64,000 bases of DNA from Paramesorhizobium endophyticum (GTDB lineage Bacteria > Pseudomonadota > Alphaproteobacteria > Rhizobiales > Rhizobiaceae), in assembly GCF_014640615.1 (NCBI RefSeq), contig NZ_BMHH01000001.1, forward strand, positions 372,001 to 436,000, read 5' to 3'. The notes below the pieces were generated by a model. It was not told where the DNA came from. It was given only the letters and a program-made list of their open reading frames with translations, and did no database searches. Position 1 is the first letter of the stretch. Each line of letters starts with the position of its first letter. Positions 43,810-54,546 of the stretch are shown piece after piece. Position numbers and translations under genes: made by a program.

Positions 43810-44847
43810 ATGAACATGATCTCCAGCACCGATGTCGACTGCACCTTGCGCTTTCCGGTTCTCGTCGGGGATATCGGTGGCACCAATGCGCGGTTCGCCA
43901 TCCTCCTCGATTCCTACGCGGAGCCGAAGCAGTTCCCCATCCTGCAGACGGCTGACTACGCGACCATCGACGAGGCGATCCAGACCGCCGTGCTCGACCA
44001 CACCTCGATCCAGCCGCGCTCGGCGGTGCTGGCCATTGCCGGGCCTGTCGATGGCGACGAGGTGGGCCTCACCAATTGCCATTGGGTGCTGAAGCCGAAG
44101 CAGATGATGGAGACGCTGGGGCTGGAAGACATCACCATCCTCAATGATTTCGAGGCGCAGGCGCTGGCCGTCACCTCGCTCGAAAGCGAATATCTGGAAA
44201 AGATCGGCGGCGGCGAAAGCGAGCCGAACGGCAGCCGCGTCGTGCTCGGACCGGGCACCGGCCTGGGCGTGGCGGGGCTCATCCGCACGCGCCAGACCTG
44301 GGTGCCGGTGCCGGGCGAAGGCGGGCATGTGGATTTCGGCCCGCGCACGGCGCGCGACCTGCAAATCTTCCCGCATCTGGAGCGCATCGGCGGGCGTATC
44401 TCGGCTGAGCAGGTGCTATGCGGGCGCGGCTTGCAGAACATCTACCGCGCCGTCTGCAAGGCGGACGGCGTGCAGCCGGCGCTGACGACACCAGCCGAAA
44501 TCACCGGCGCAGCGCTGGACGGCACCTCCGCGCAGGCGAAGGAGACCTTGCAGCTTTTCGTCGTCTATCTCGGACGGTGTGCCGGCGATTTCGCCCTCAC
44601 CTTCATGGCGCATGGCGGCATTTATCTCGCTGGCGGCATCGTGCAGCGAATTCTTCCGGCGTTGCGGGACCCCTCGTTCCGCGAGGCCTTCGAGGACAAG
44701 GCGCCGCATGAGGAAATCATGAAGACCATGCCGGTCTATGTGATCACCCATCCGCTAGCGGCCTTAAGCGGTCTTTCCGCCTATGCCCGCACCCCGGCGC
44801 GCTTCGGCGTGCCGACCGAAGGGCGCAGGTGGCGGAAGGCGGGATGA
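43810..44847 (+). CDS. glk: Glucokinase
   Basis: 345 residues, bacterial glucokinase (ROK-unrelated Glk type). Phosphorylates glucose with ATP. Motifs: [20 protein letters not shown] (phosphate 1), the [15 protein letters not shown] loop, [16 protein letters not shown] with the catalytic Asp, [20 protein letters not shown] and [15 protein letters not shown]. Start ATG at 43810 (or 43816). Followed by repeat B3. Confidence 0.95.
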   Translation: MNMISSTDVDCTLRFPVLVGDIGGTNARFAILLDSYAEPKQFPILQTADYATIDEAIQTAVLDHTSIQPRSAVLAIAGPVDGDEVGLTNCHWVLKPKQMMETLGLEDITILNDFEAQALAVTSLESEYLEKIGGGESEPNGSRVVLGPGTGLGVAGLIRTRQTWVPVPGEGGHVDFGPRTARDLQIFPHLERIGGRISAEQVLCGRGLQNIYRAVCKADGVQPALTTPAEITGAALDGTSAQAKETLQLFVVYLGRCAGDFALTFMAHGGIYLAGGIVQRILPALRDPSFREAFEDKAPHEEIMKTMPVYVITHPLAALSGLSAYARTPARFGVPTEGRRWRKAG

Positions 44848-45047
44848 CTTCCCTCCCCCTTGCGGGGAGGGTGGCCCGAAGGGTCGGGTGGGGGTGGTGA
44901 CGTTTACGCCATGTTTCCAGCAAAAGCGCAGCCGTCACCACCCCCATCCGCCCGCTCCGCGGGGTTCGTCGCTGGAAAAGCCAAATCGTTGGCTTTTCCT
45001 CGGCCTCCGGCCGAACGCTCCTCAATCCCCGCAAGGGGGAAGGAGGA
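44847..45047. repeat. Palindromic intergenic repeat, family B (copy B3)
   Basis: CCTCCCCCTTGCGGGGAGGG then GGTCGGGTGGGGGTGGTGAC; the middle includes GCCATGTTTCCAGCAAAAGC; the right arm has CACCACCCCCATCCGCCCGC, the CCAAATCGTTGGCTTTTCCT and GGCCTCCGGCCG blocks, and ends CCCCGCAAGGGGGAAGG. It is the inverse of B1 and includes the extra segments that B2 lacks. Confidence 0.9.
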
Positions 45048-45115
45048 ACTCAGCGCTCGGGATAGGCAAATCCGCTCAACAAGGCTATAGGACGCTCAGA
45101 ATAAGGATTTCCCTC

Positions 45116-46969
45116 GTGAGCGTAGAAAAGCCCAAGAAGAAAAAGATCGATCCTTCCGAGGCGGCGCGCGTCATCCGGCGCATGATGTCGGAAAACCTGC
45201 GCGAATATAAGCGGAATTATATCGTCGCGGTTGTGGCATCGTTGGTGGTGGGCGCGTCGAATGGCGTGCTCGCCTATCTGATGAAGCCGATGATCGACAA
45301 GATCTTCTACGAACAGCAGCTCAACTGGGTCTGGATCATCTGCGGCTCGATCCTCGGCGTGTTCATCCTGCGCGGGCTTTCGGGCTATGTGCAATCGGTT
45401 GAGCTGGCCAAGATCGGCAACAATCTGGTGGCGCGCTACCAGAAGCGCATCTTCGACCATCTGATGAAGCTCGGCATCGATTTCTACAGCGAGATGCGCT
45501 CCGGCCATCTTGCGGCGCAGATCAACCAGAATGTTGCAGGCATACGCGATCTTCTGAACATGACGATCACATCGATCGCGCGCGACATGATCTCGCTCAT
45601 CGGCCTCATCGGCACGATGTTCTACATGGACCCGGTGCTCTCCGCCATCGTCTTCCTGATCGGGCCCCCGCTCATCCTGGCGGTCGCCTATATTTCCCGC
45701 CGCATCCGCTCGGTGACGCGGGAGGTGGTGAACCTCAACTCCCATCTTCTCGGCGCGATGCAGGAATCGGTGCAGGGCATCGCCATCGTCAAGGCTTTCA
45801 CCATGGAGGACCAGCTGCGCGCCAAGATCGGCAAGCTGATCGGCCAGGCCGAAAGCCGCAGCAACAAGATCGCCAAGGTCTCCGAACGCATCACGCCTAT
45901 TTCCGAAATCCTTGCCGGCTTCGCGGTCGCGGGCGTGCTCGCCTATGGCGGCTATCGCGCGCTGCTGACGCAGCAGCCGCCCGGCGCGATGTTCGCCTTT
46001 ATCACTGCGCTACTGCTGGCCTATGATCCCGCCCGCCGCCTCGCACGTTTGCAGGTCGGGCTGGAGCGCGCGCTCGTCAATGCGCGCATGATCTATGAAA
46101 TCCTCGACACGGAGCCGAAGCAGAGCGACGTGCCTGACGCCAAGCCGCTCCATGTGGAGAAGGGCGAGATCCGCTTCGAGGATTTGTCTTTCTCCTATTC
46201 GGACATTGCTCCGGTACTTCATGGCGTCAGCTTCGTCGCCGCAGCAGGCAAGACGACCGCCATCATCGGCGCGTCCGGCGCGGGCAAGTCGACCCTTATC
46301 GCCTTGGTCGAGCGCTTCTACGACCTGGAGCGCGGGCGCATTCTCATCGACGGGCAGGACATTGCGGGAGTGACGAAGGAATCGCTGCGCCATGCGATGG
46401 CCTATGTCTCGCAGCAGCCCTATCTCTTCGAAGGCACCATCGCCGACAATATCCGTTATGGGCGTCCCGATGCCACGATGGAGGAGATTATCGAAGCGGC
46501 GAAGCTCGCCCATGCGCATGACTTCATCCTGCAGCAGCCGCAGGGCTATGACACGCCGGTGGGTGAGAATGGCGTGACGCTTTCCGGCGGGCAACGCCAG
46601 CGCGTTTCCATCGCACGGGCCATCGTGCGCAACGCGCCGATCCTGCTGCTGGACGAAGCGACCTCGGCGCTCGACAATGAATCGGAAAAGCGCGTGCAGC
46701 AGGCGCTCGACAGCGTGATGAAGGGCCGCACCACCATCGTCATCGCGCATCGCCTCTCGACCATCGTCAATGCCGACCATATCGTGGTGATGGAGGCGGG
46801 CCGCGTGGTCGAGGAAGGGCGGCATGAGACGCTGATGGCCGACCCGCACAGCATCTATGCCCGCTTCCACAAACTGCAAAGCCGGGACAGTTGGCAGGCG
46901 CTGGACGACAAGGCGGAAACAGGCGACAATATTGCACCACGCGGCGCGGAAACGGGGATCGAGCCATGA
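45116..46969 (+). CDS. MsbA-like ABC exporter (membrane plus ATPase)
   Basis: 617 residues. Six-span ABC membrane domain (residues about 35-330) fused to an ATPase domain (about 365-590): Walker [17 protein letters not shown], signature [18 protein letters not shown], Walker [14 protein letters not shown]-loop [15 protein letters not shown]. It resembles lipid A/lipid exporters of the MsbA group common in alphaproteobacteria; substrate inferred. GTG start at 45116 with AAGGA upstream; in-frame sequence further upstream is repeat B3. Its stop overlaps dapB by 4 bp. Confidence 0.88.
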   Translation: MSVEKPKKKKIDPSEAARVIRRMMSENLREYKRNYIVAVVASLVVGASNGVLAYLMKPMIDKIFYEQQLNWVWIICGSILGVFILRGLSGYVQSVELAKIGNNLVARYQKRIFDHLMKLGIDFYSEMRSGHLAAQINQNVAGIRDLLNMTITSIARDMISLIGLIGTMFYMDPVLSAIVFLIGPPLILAVAYISRRIRSVTREVVNLNSHLLGAMQESVQGIAIVKAFTMEDQLRAKIGKLIGQAESRSNKIAKVSERITPISEILAGFAVAGVLAYGGYRALLTQQPPGAMFAFITALLLAYDPARRLARLQVGLERALVNARMIYEILDTEPKQSDVPDAKPLHVEKGEIRFEDLSFSYSDIAPVLHGVSFVAAAGKTTAIIGASGAGKSTLIALVERFYDLERGRILIDGQDIAGVTKESLRHAMAYVSQQPYLFEGTIADNIRYGRPDATMEEIIEAAKLAHAHDFILQQPQGYDTPVGENGVTLSGGQRQRVSIARAIVRNAPILLLDEATSALDNESEKRVQQALDSVMKGRTTIVIAHRLSTIVNADHIVVMEAGRVVEEGRHETLMADPHSIYARFHKLQSRDSWQALDDKAETGDNIAPRGAETGIEP

Positions 46970-47796
46970 GCGAAACGGAAAATTCCGGCATGAAGCTGGC
47001 GGTTGTCGGCGCGGGCGGCCGCATGGGCCAGGCGCTGATCCGCGCGATTGCCGCCATGGATGGCGCACAGCTTTCCGGCGCGGTGGAACGATCAGGCTCG
47101 CCGCTCATCGGCCGCGATGCGGGTGAAGTGGCGGGCGTCGGGCCGCTCGGCATTGCGATCACCGATGATCCCCTGCCCGTCTTCAAGGCCGCGGACGGCG
47201 TGCTCGACTTCACCTCTCCCGCCGCGACTGTGGAATTTGCAAAGCTCGCCGCAGAGGCCGGCATTGTCCATGTCATCGGCACCACGGGGTGCTCGCCCGC
47301 CGATGACGAGCAGATCTGCGAGGCTGCCGCGCGCGCTGCAATCGTCAAATCCGGCAATATGAGCCTTGGCGTGAACCTGCTCTCCGTGCTGGTGGAGAAG
47401 GCGGCGAAGGCGCTGGGCCCCGATGATTTCGATATCGAGATTCTCGAGATGCACCACAAGCACAAGGTGGACGCGCCGTCCGGCACCGCCCTCCTCCTGG
47501 GCGAAGCGGCGGCAAAGGGGCGTGGCATCGACCTCGGGGATAACAGCGTGCGCTCCCGCGATGGGCACACCGGGGCACGCGAGAACGGCACCATAGGCTT
47601 TGCCACTTTACGCGGCGGCTCGGTGGTTGGCGACCATTCGGTCATCCTCGCCGGCACGGGCGAGCGCATCACCCTGTCGCACAATGCCGAGGACCGCACC
47701 ATCTTCGCGCGCGGTGCGGTCAAGGCCGCGCTCTGGGCACAGGGCCGCAAGCCGGGGCTCTACACCATGCGCGATGTGCTGGGCCTCAACGACTAG
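46966..47796 (+). CDS. dapB: 4-hydroxy-tetrahydrodipicolinate reductase
   Basis: 276 residues. NAD(P)H-dependent second committed step of lysine/diaminopimelate synthesis. Motifs: [20 protein letters not shown] (cofactor), [35 protein letters not shown] and the catalytic [20 protein letters not shown] (His and Lys). ATG overlaps the stop of the ABC exporter gene (ATGA). gpmA follows after 28 bp. Confidence 0.96.
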   Translation: MSETENSGMKLAVVGAGGRMGQALIRAIAAMDGAQLSGAVERSGSPLIGRDAGEVAGVGPLGIAITDDPLPVFKAADGVLDFTSPAATVEFAKLAAEAGIVHVIGTTGCSPADDEQICEAAARAAIVKSGNMSLGVNLLSVLVEKAAKALGPDDFDIEILEMHHKHKVDAPSGTALLLGEAAAKGRGIDLGDNSVRSRDGHTGARENGTIGFATLRGGSVVGDHSVILAGTGERITLSHNAEDRTIFARGAVKAALWAQGRKPGLYTMRDVLGLND

Positions 47797-47824
47797 ATTT
47801 TCTTCCGCAAGCATGGAGCATGAC

Positions 47825-48445
47825 ATGTCCCGCACACTCGTCCTCGTTCGGCACGGCCAGAGCGAATGGAATCTCAAAAACCTGTTCACCGGATGGCGAG
47901 ATCCCGGCCTGACCGAGAAGGGCCACGAAGAAGCGAAGGAGGCCGGCAAGCGACTGAAGGCGGCGGGCCTTCATTTCGATATCGCCTTCACCTCCGACCT
48001 TTCGCGGGCGCAGGCGACCTGCCAGCATATTCTCGATGAAGTCGGCCAGCCGGATTTAAAGACGACCCGCAACCAGGCGCTGAACGAGCGCGATTACGGC
48101 GAGCTTTCGGGCCTCAACAAGGACGATGCGCGCGTAAAATGGGGCGAGGAACAGGTGCATATCTGGCGCCGCTCCTATGACGTACCCCCGCCCGGCGGCG
48201 AGAGCCTGCGCGATACCGGCGCGCGCGTCTGGCCCTATTACCTCCACACCATCCAGCCGCATGTCCTGCGCGGGGAGACGGTGCTCGTCGCCGCGCACGG
48301 CAATTCGCTGCGCGCGCTGATCATGGCGCTGGAAGGGCTTTCGGGCGAGGAGATCGTCGGCCAGGAACTCGGCACCGGCATTCCGATCGTTTACCGGCTC
48401 AACGCCGATTCCACCATCGCTTCCAAGGAAGTGCTTGAGGGATAA
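47825..48445 (+). CDS. gpmA: 2,3-bisphosphoglycerate-dependent phosphoglycerate mutase
   Basis: 206 residues, the short alphaproteobacterial version. Interconverts 3- and 2-phosphoglycerate in glycolysis/gluconeogenesis. Catalytic His in [40 protein letters not shown]; second His in [22 protein letters not shown] at 47825 has GGAG 7 bp upstream; an ATG four codons earlier is possible. Part of the exporter-dapB-gpmA gene run. Confidence 0.94.
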   Translation: MSRTLVLVRHGQSEWNLKNLFTGWRDPGLTEKGHEEAKEAGKRLKAAGLHFDIAFTSDLSRAQATCQHILDEVGQPDLKTTRNQALNERDYGELSGLNKDDARVKWGEEQVHIWRRSYDVPPPGGESLRDTGARVWPYYLHTIQPHVLRGETVLVAAHGNSLRALIMALEGLSGEEIVGQELGTGIPIVYRLNADSTIASKEVLEG

Positions 48446-48495
48446 GGCCGTTTTTCCGTTTATCGGAAAAAGTTGGAAATTTTATCGAAACCTGA

Positions 48496-48524
48496 TTGAC
48501 AGAGCGCGGGCCGCCCCTTACATC
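48496..48524 (+). promoter_or_regulatory. Sigma-70-type promoter of tRNA-Leu
   Basis: TTGACA (48496-48501), a 17-bp spacer and TACATC (48519-48524), ending 10 bp before the tRNA 5' end. The GC-rich block just after the -10 region could act as a stringent-control discriminator. Confidence 0.75.
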
Positions 48525-48534
48525 GGTCCGCGTC

Positions 48535-48619
48535 GCCCAGATGGCGGAATTGGTAGACGCGCAGGTTTCAGGTACCTGTGCCGCGAGGCGTGGAGGTTCG
48601 AGTCCTCTTCTGGGCACCA
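48535..48619 (+). tRNA. tRNA-Leu (anticodon CAG)
   Basis: 85 nt with encoded CCA. Acceptor GCCCAGA / TCTGGGC is perfectly paired. The anticodon stem CAGGT / ACCTG encloses loop TTCAGGT with anticodon CAG (reads CUG). It has a class II long variable arm, and the T arm GGAGG-TTCGAGT-CCTCT. Discriminator base A suits leucine. Confidence 0.97.
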
Positions 48620-48641
48620 TTTCCCTTGAATATCTTTGTTC

Positions 48642-48986
48642 TCAATAACTTCCCCCACGCGGGGCGAAGAGGATGATGCCGGCGGCGATGACCGCAAGAG
48701 CGACCCCGGCGATATCCCATCTGTCGGGCTGCTGCTCCTCCACCAGCCAAAGCCACAACAGCGACGCCATGATATAGATGCCGCCATAGGCCGCATAAGC
48801 CCGTCCTGCATTCTCGCTCGGCGCAAGGGTCAGCAGGAAGGCAAAAGCAATCAGCGAACCGAGTCCCGGCGCGAGCCATAAGATCGATTTTCCCTGCCTC
48901 AGCCACGCCCAGAAGGCAAAGCAGCCCGCAATCTCGGCAATGGCCGCGCCGATGTAGATCAAGGCCGTCGTAAGATAGATTTGCAT
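48642..48986 (-). CDS. YnfA/UPF0060-family membrane protein
   Basis: 114 residues with four membrane spans ([79 protein letters not shown]). Typical UPF0060 motifs [13 protein letters not shown] and [12 protein letters not shown]. Relatives resemble small multidrug exporters; function unproven. ATG at 48986 chosen over an upstream in-frame start. Converges on the tRNA gene. Confidence 0.88.
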   Translation of the reverse strand: MQIYLTTALIYIGAAIAEIAGCFAFWAWLRQGKSILWLAPGLGSLIAFAFLLTLAPSENAGRAYAAYGGIYIMASLLWLWLVEEQQPDRWDIAGVALAVIAAGIILFAPRGGSY

Positions 48987-49311
48987 CGGGAATTCCTCGG
49001 CCGCAGCCTCACCATACTCTTCCGCGCCATGCGGCAAAAGACTGCCACGCGGATTACCAGTGGCTGGACCTTAAGCTTTAATGTTGCAGTGCATCAAAAA
49101 ATTCACTTGTGCTACTTGACATCCAATACAACCTGAGGGCATGAAAAGACTAGCAAGAAATTAGGCAAATGATTGAGTACGCTACGGTAACCGGGCGGAA
49201 CGCTGCAATATTGATTACAAGCATGACGAGTCCACAGCAGGCCGCCGCGCATATTGCACTGCGGTAACAGCCGGTGCCCAGGGGATTGGGCCGAGGAGTT
49301 GGGGGGATCAT
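48987..49311. other. 325-bp intergenic region before the FAD oxidoreductase
   Basis: AT-rich for this genome (49065-49215), consistent with promoter DNA. A TTGACA hexamer at 49116-49121 has no good -10 partner at 17 bp. No repeat family and no gene seen. Confidence 0.45.
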
Positions 49312-51012
49312 ATGTATCGAGCCGCGAAGTTGTTTTGCGCCGCGCTGTTGGCCGCGTCGTCGTCCACCGTTCATGCGCAGCCCGCGCACGATCTGCGCGC
49401 GCAGATCGTCATCTATGGATGCACACCAGCCGGCATCACCGCCGCGATTGCGGCGAAGCGGCGCTCGCACGATGTGGTGCTCGCATGCCGCGACAGCTGG
49501 GTCGGGGGCCTGAGCACCAACGGGCTGGGCTATGCCGATGCGGGCAATCATCACGCCATCGGCGGTCTCGCGCTGCAGTTCTATCGCGACGTCAAATCCT
49601 ATTATGCCGAACGAGGCATCACCGATATTCCCCCGGCGCAGGCCCATCCCGGCTCCGAAAACGACATTCCCGGCACGCAATGGGTATTCGAGCCTCATGT
49701 CGCGGAGGCGATCTACCAGGGCTGGCTCGCACAGCACGGCATCGTTCCGGTCTATAATTTCAAGCTGCGGCTCGATCAGGGAGGCGTTGTCTCGCAGGAC
49801 GGCAAGGTCCGGGAGATGATCGCCGAGGATGGCCGCAAGATTGCGGGCGACCTGTTCATCGACGCCAGCTATGAAGGCGATCTGATGGCGATGGCGGGCG
49901 TGTCGTTCACCACCGGCCGTGAGGCCAACGCCCAATATGGCGAAACGCTCAACGGCAATCAGCCGCGCAACTCGATTTCGCACAATTTCACGCTCGACGT
50001 GGACCCCTATGTGGTTCCGGGAAAACCCGAGAGCGGGCTCCTGCCGCGGATCGAGCCGGGCCCGGCCGGCGAGGAGGGCGCGGGAGACAAGCGCATCCAG
50101 GCCTACACCTATCGCCTGTGCATGACGAAGCGGCCCGACATCCGGGCGCCTTTTCCAAAGCCCGCCAATTACGACCCGCGTCAATACGAGTTGCTCGCCC
50201 GCTATTATGACGCCGGCTGGCGCGACCCCTTTACAAAATACGACGCCATTCCGAACGGCAAGACCGATACCAACAATTTCGGTGCCTTCTCCTTCGACAA
50301 TATCGGCATGAACTACGGTTATCCGACCGGCTCCTATGCCGAGCGCGAGCGTATCGTCGCCGAGCATCGGGATTATCAGCAGGGGCTGCTGTGGTTCATG
50401 CAGAACGACCCGCGCGTTCCCGCCGATGTTCGTGAGGCGATGGCGCCGTGGGGGCTGTGCGGCGACGAGTTCAGGGATAACGGCAATTGGCCGCGGGAAA
50501 TTTATATGCGCGAGGCGCGCAGGATGGTCTCCGATTTCGTGATGACCGAGAAGCACCTTCGCAGGCAGGAGCCGACACCGCAATCGGTCGGGCTCGGCTC
50601 GTACAACATGGATTCGCATAATGTGCGTCGCTATGTCGATGATCGCGGCTTTGCCCGCAACGAAGGCAATATAGAAGTGAGCCCGGGCGGCGATTATGCG
50701 ATCAGCTACCTCTCGCTGGTGCCGCGCCGAAATGAGGCGCGCAATCTGCTGGTCCCGGCGGCGATCGCGGCGTCCCACATCGCCTATGGGTCGATCCGCA
50801 TGGAACCGGTCTTCATGATCCTGGGAGAATCAGCAGGCATTGCAGCAAGCCTTGCGCTCCTGTCCGGCAGCGACGTGCAGGACGTACGCTATGACGCGCT
50901 CGAGCCTGAACTGATCGCGGCTGGCCAGGTGCTCAAGCCGGACGGCACCATCACCCGCTACTATAAGAAAATCAGGCGAAAGTTTGAGTCGATATATGCA
51001 GGCTTGAACTGA
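49312..51012 (+). CDS. Secreted FAD-dependent oxidoreductase (FAD_oxidored type)
   Basis: 566 residues. Signal peptide AAKLFCAALLAASSSTVHAQ. The FAD-binding fold follows: QIVIYGCTPAGITAAIAAKR (a GxxxxG dinucleotide motif variant), then DSWVGGLSTNGLGYADAGNH (typical GG.x.GLG of the pfam12831 group) and DLFIDASYEGDLMAMAGVSF. The C-terminus has a second conserved block ending ILGESAGIAASLALLSG. Related proteins are periplasmic or cytosolic with unknown substrates, sometimes near polysaccharide genes. Cofactor loading outside the cytoplasm would be needed; no Tat motif is visible. Downstream is a TauE/SafE transporter. Confidence 0.82.
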   Translation: MYRAAKLFCAALLAASSSTVHAQPAHDLRAQIVIYGCTPAGITAAIAAKRRSHDVVLACRDSWVGGLSTNGLGYADAGNHHAIGGLALQFYRDVKSYYAERGITDIPPAQAHPGSENDIPGTQWVFEPHVAEAIYQGWLAQHGIVPVYNFKLRLDQGGVVSQDGKVREMIAEDGRKIAGDLFIDASYEGDLMAMAGVSFTTGREANAQYGETLNGNQPRNSISHNFTLDVDPYVVPGKPESGLLPRIEPGPAGEEGAGDKRIQAYTYRLCMTKRPDIRAPFPKPANYDPRQYELLARYYDAGWRDPFTKYDAIPNGKTDTNNFGAFSFDNIGMNYGYPTGSYAERERIVAEHRDYQQGLLWFMQNDPRVPADVREAMAPWGLCGDEFRDNGNWPREIYMREARRMVSDFVMTEKHLRRQEPTPQSVGLGSYNMDSHNVRRYVDDRGFARNEGNIEVSPGGDYAISYLSLVPRRNEARNLLVPAAIAASHIAYGSIRMEPVFMILGESAGIAASLALLSGSDVQDVRYDALEPELIAAGQVLKPDGTITRYYKKIRRKFESIYAGLN

Positions 51013-51144
51013 ATTATTCCGTGCCCCGGAACATAGCTGCAATCCGCGCTCGGACGCCTGCGGACAGGCCTTCCGCCCTTCCGCGATGGAACATCCATCG
51101 AAGCGGGGCGTTGTGCCGAACCGCGTTTCACGGCAGAGGGCTTC

Positions 51145-51891
51145 ATGTCATTCGATTTTCTGTCAGGCGATTTTCTCACCTTCGTTGTTATCGGATTTTG
51201 CGCGCAGATCGTCGATGGCGCGCTTGGAATGGCGTTTGGAGTGCTGTCCACGACCAGCCTTCTGGCCATAGGCATGCCTCCGGCGACGGCGAGCGCCATG
51301 ACTCATGTGGCGGAAGTATTCACCACCGCCGCCTCCGGCATTTCCCATGTCTATCAGCGCAATGTGAACTGGCATTTCGTCGCGCGGCTGGCCCCCGCCG
51401 GCATAGCGGGCGGGGTCATTGGCGCTTATATGCTGACACAAATCGACGGCAAGGTGATCGAGCCGCTCGTCTCGGCTTATCTCTTGGCCATCGGTGTCTA
51501 TATCCTGTTCAAGGCGTTCCGGCCGCTCTGGCCGCGCGATGTGCGCGACTGGATCATTCCCTATGTCGGGTTCGGCGGCGGGATCCTCGATGCCGCAGGC
51601 GGTGGCGGCTGGGGACCGATCGTGACGACATCGCTTGTCGGGCGCGGCCATGACCCGAAAAAGGTGATCGGCTCCACCAACCTGACCGAATTCCTGGTGA
51701 CGCTGTCCATCTCCATCACCTTCGTGCTGACGCTCGGCTGGTCGGAACTCAACGCAGCCATCGGCCTGATCGTGGGCGGCGTCATCGCCGCGCCCATCGG
51801 CGCCTATGTGGTCAAGCACGTGCCGGTCCGCCCGCTGATGATCGCGGTCGCGCTCATCATCATCGCTACGTCGGCGATCAGAATACTGTAG
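51145..51891 (+). CDS. TauE/SafE-family anion (sulfite) exporter
   Basis: 248 residues, eight predicted spans in two repeats. Repeats begin QIVDGALGMAFGVLSTTSLL and GGGILDAAGGGGWGPIVTTS, the hallmark AxxGxGGG/DAxxGGGWG segments. Members export sulfite, sulfonates or related organic anions; substrate unknown. Starts 132 bp after the FAD oxidoreductase on the same strand. Confidence 0.88.
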   Translation: MSFDFLSGDFLTFVVIGFCAQIVDGALGMAFGVLSTTSLLAIGMPPATASAMTHVAEVFTTAASGISHVYQRNVNWHFVARLAPAGIAGGVIGAYMLTQIDGKVIEPLVSAYLLAIGVYILFKAFRPLWPRDVRDWIIPYVGFGGGILDAAGGGGWGPIVTTSLVGRGHDPKKVIGSTNLTEFLVTLSISITFVLTLGWSELNAAIGLIVGGVIAAPIGAYVVKHVPVRPLMIAVALIIIATSAIRIL

Positions 51892-52011
51892 GACATGCCG
51901 TGGCAGGGGCGGCAAAAACTTGCGCCACCCCACCCTTAATGACTATCTTAACGCCACCCCTTTTTCTGCTGGCAGGTCCCGGCGCGCTCACAGGCAAAAA
52001 GGCAGGCGTTG

Positions 52012-52842
52012 GTGCGAAGAAAGCTTCAGAGTAACAACAGGCTCTCCGCGAACATTCTCACGGCCATTCGCAACAGGCCCGGCCACAGGCCGCCTTCCGC
52101 AAATAGCGGCGTCGGGGATACGGTCATTGCGTCCTACAACGTGCATAAATGCATCGGCGTGGACAACAGGTTCGATCCGGAGCGCACCCAGCGCGTCATT
52201 GCAGAGATCGATGCCGACGTGATCGCAATTCAGGAGGCGGACAAGCGGTTCGGGCAGCGCTCCGGGCTTCTCGATCTTGCCTGGCTGGAGCGGGAGAGCG
52301 GGCTTGTGCCCGCGCCGATCAACCCGATGTCGCCCACCGGGCATGGCTGGCACGGCAATCTCATCCTGTTGCGCAAGGGCACGGTGCGGCGCGTGCGCCA
52401 ATTGAACCTTCCCGGCGTCGAGCCGCGCGGGGCGCTGGTGGTGGATATCGATTTTTCCATCGGAGAATTGCGCATCATCGCGGCCCATCTGGGCCTGCTG
52501 CGGCGCTCGCGCGAGCAGCAGGCGGAGGCGATCCTGGCCGCTTTCGAAGCGGAGGAAGCGCGCCCTACCCTGCTCATCGGCGACCTTAACGAGTGGCGCG
52601 TCGGCAGACGCTCCTCGCTCGCCTCGCTGCTGCCGGTCTTCGATCCCTCCTCGGGCGCGGTGCCAAGCTTTCCCTCGCGCTTCCCGGTACTGGCGCTCGA
52701 CCGGGTACTGGGCCATCCGCATGATCTCGTCACCACGCTGGAGGTCCACAACACGCCACTGGCGCGCGTCGCCTCCGACCATCTGCCGATTAAGGCGCAT
52801 ATCGACCTTGGGGCCGTGTTCGGCGTCAAACAGGCGTCATAG
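52012..52842 (+). CDS. Endonuclease/exonuclease/phosphatase-family protein
   Basis: 276 residues. EEP fold: VIASYNVHKCIGVDNRFDPE (Asn), VIAIQEADKRFGQRSG (catalytic Glu), LRIIAAHLGLLRRSREQQ, PTLLIGDLNEWRVGRRS (Asp-x-Asn) and the terminal SDHLPIKAHIDL (Asp-His). The substrate may be a phosphodiester such as DNA or a lipid headgroup; its pairing with a convergent phospholipase-D-like gene hints at phospholipid metabolism. The GTG at 52012 is favoured (a TTG precedes it). The 3' end overlaps the convergent gene by 6 bp. Confidence 0.85.
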   Translation: MRRKLQSNNRLSANILTAIRNRPGHRPPSANSGVGDTVIASYNVHKCIGVDNRFDPERTQRVIAEIDADVIAIQEADKRFGQRSGLLDLAWLERESGLVPAPINPMSPTGHGWHGNLILLRKGTVRRVRQLNLPGVEPRGALVVDIDFSIGELRIIAAHLGLLRRSREQQAEAILAAFEAEEARPTLLIGDLNEWRVGRRSSLASLLPVFDPSSGAVPSFPSRFPVLALDRVLGHPHDLVTTLEVHNTPLARVASDHLPIKAHIDLGAVFGVKQAS

Positions 52843-54297
52843 ATAGGGCGATCCGAGCCAGATGATGCGCTCCAGCAGCCGGGCCGGGAACGGGCGGGCG
52901 CGCAGATCTTCCAGAAGAACGGGCTTCGCGCCCTTCATCGCGGCGCGGATGCGGGCGTCGACCTTTTTGGCGAAACGCACGTCGAACACCTCGACATCCA
53001 CCTCGAAATTGAGCCGCAGCGAGCGAGGGTCGAGATTGGACGAGCCGATATAGGCCCAGGCGTCGTCCACCACCATGAGCTTCGAATGATTGAAATGTCC
53101 AGCTGCGCGCCAGATGCGGCAGCCATCCTTCAACAGCTGGTCGAACTGCGCGGTCATGGCGTGATCGACGAGCTTCAGATTGTTGACACCAGGCACGAGA
53201 ATATCCACGGCAACGCCGCGCCGCGCCGCCGTCACCAGCGCGCTGATCAGCTCGCGGTCCGGCAGGAAATAGGGCGACATGATGCGGATATAATCCTTGG
53301 CGACCGAAAACGCCCCGATCATCATGCGGTGGTTGGTTTCAAGGCTCCTGTCCGGCCCTGACGGCACGGCGCGGGCGAGGATACCGGAACCGAGCCTTGC
53401 CTCAGGCGGGACGATGGCCCAGGCGGGACCGGTCAAGAGCTCGCCGGTGACGAACAGCCAGTCCTCCAGCGCCGTGTGGAACAAATCGGTGACGATGGGG
53501 CCGGTGACGCGGAAATGCGTATCGCCCGAGACGTTTTCGCCCGCCACGGCAGCGGCGAAGCCGGCACGGATGTTCATGCCGCCGGTGAAGGCGACCGCGC
53601 CGTCGACAACCAGGATTTTGCGGTGCGTGCGCAGATTCGCATAGGGCAGCCGCAGGCCGATGATGATGTTGCCGTTGAAGACATCCACCGGCACGCCGCC
53701 GCGCTTGAGATAACCCACGATACTGGGGATCGAATAGCGCGCCCCCACTGCATCGATGAGCACCCGCACTTCGACGCCGCGCCGCTCGGCCTTCACCAGC
53801 GCATCGGCGAAGCGAATGCCGATGACATCCCTGTCAAAGATGTAGGTTTCGAGGAGGATGCTGCGTTGTGCCCCGTCGATGGCGTCGAGCATGGCGGCAT
53901 AGGCCTCGTCGCCGCCTGGCAGAACCTCGATGCTGTTGCCCGAAGTAAGGTGATAACGGCTGACGCGGTCGCCCAGCGTCTTCATCGTGGCCAGCGCATC
54001 GCCGAACTGTCGTTCCATCGTCTCGTCCGCCACGTCATATTCGGCGAGGTGATATTGCTCAACCTTTGGCATCCCGGCGCGTTGTAGTGTCAGCGTCGAG
54101 CGGCGTATGCGGTTTATGCCCGCCACCGCATAGATGAGCGCGCCCAGAATCGGCGACAGGACGATGACGCCGACCCAGCCGATTGCAGCACGAACATCCT
54201 CCTTCGTCATCGTGGCGTGAATGGCCGCCGCCGCGCCCATGACGAGCGAAACGACGGCGAAGATTTGCGCCCAGTGGGTCGAAATGGCTTCAAGCAT
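52837..54297 (-). CDS. Cardiolipin synthase-like phospholipase D protein
   Basis: 486 residues. Two N-terminal spans (AQIFAVVSLVMGAAAAIHA and AAIGWVGVIVLSPILGALIY), then two phospholipase D domains: first HKD LRTHRKILVVDGAVAFTGG near residue 230 and second FNHSKLMVVDDAWAYIGSSN near residue 400. This arrangement is that of bacterial Cls proteins, which make cardiolipin from two phosphatidylglycerols at the inner membrane. Start at the ATG at 54297; the frame extends upstream without family similarity. Confidence 0.9.
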   Translation of the reverse strand: MLEAISTHWAQIFAVVSLVMGAAAAIHATMTKEDVRAAIGWVGVIVLSPILGALIYAVAGINRIRRSTLTLQRAGMPKVEQYHLAEYDVADETMERQFGDALATMKTLGDRVSRYHLTSGNSIEVLPGGDEAYAAMLDAIDGAQRSILLETYIFDRDVIGIRFADALVKAERRGVEVRVLIDAVGARYSIPSIVGYLKRGGVPVDVFNGNIIIGLRLPYANLRTHRKILVVDGAVAFTGGMNIRAGFAAAVAGENVSGDTHFRVTGPIVTDLFHTALEDWLFVTGELLTGPAWAIVPPEARLGSGILARAVPSGPDRSLETNHRMMIGAFSVAKDYIRIMSPYFLPDRELISALVTAARRGVAVDILVPGVNNLKLVDHAMTAQFDQLLKDGCRIWRAAGHFNHSKLMVVDDAWAYIGSSNLDPRSLRLNFEVDVEVFDVRFAKKVDARIRAAMKGAKPVLLEDLRARPFPARLLERIIWLGSPYL

Positions 54298-54546
54298 GAG
54301 AAATGGCAGTCCTGATGACGGCCTTTTATCCGCGAAATCAAAGGTTTTGGGAAGAGCAACCGGCAGGGCAAATAATGCAATCACAAGATGGAGAGGAACG
54401 ATTTCCATTCCCAACAGAAGACACATGTATTTCTCAAAGAAGTTCCAAGATGAAGGATAAAATTAAATTTAATTTGGCACAGTCTATTTAAGTTCATCCG
54501 CGCGATCCTACAGGATCATGCTTCCAATCTTGTCAGGAGAAGTGAA

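Noticed and set aside
44783-45115. N-terminal extension of the ABC exporter
   Set aside because: These codons come from the glk 3' end and family B repeat; a GTG with a ribosome site at 45116 gives the normal start.
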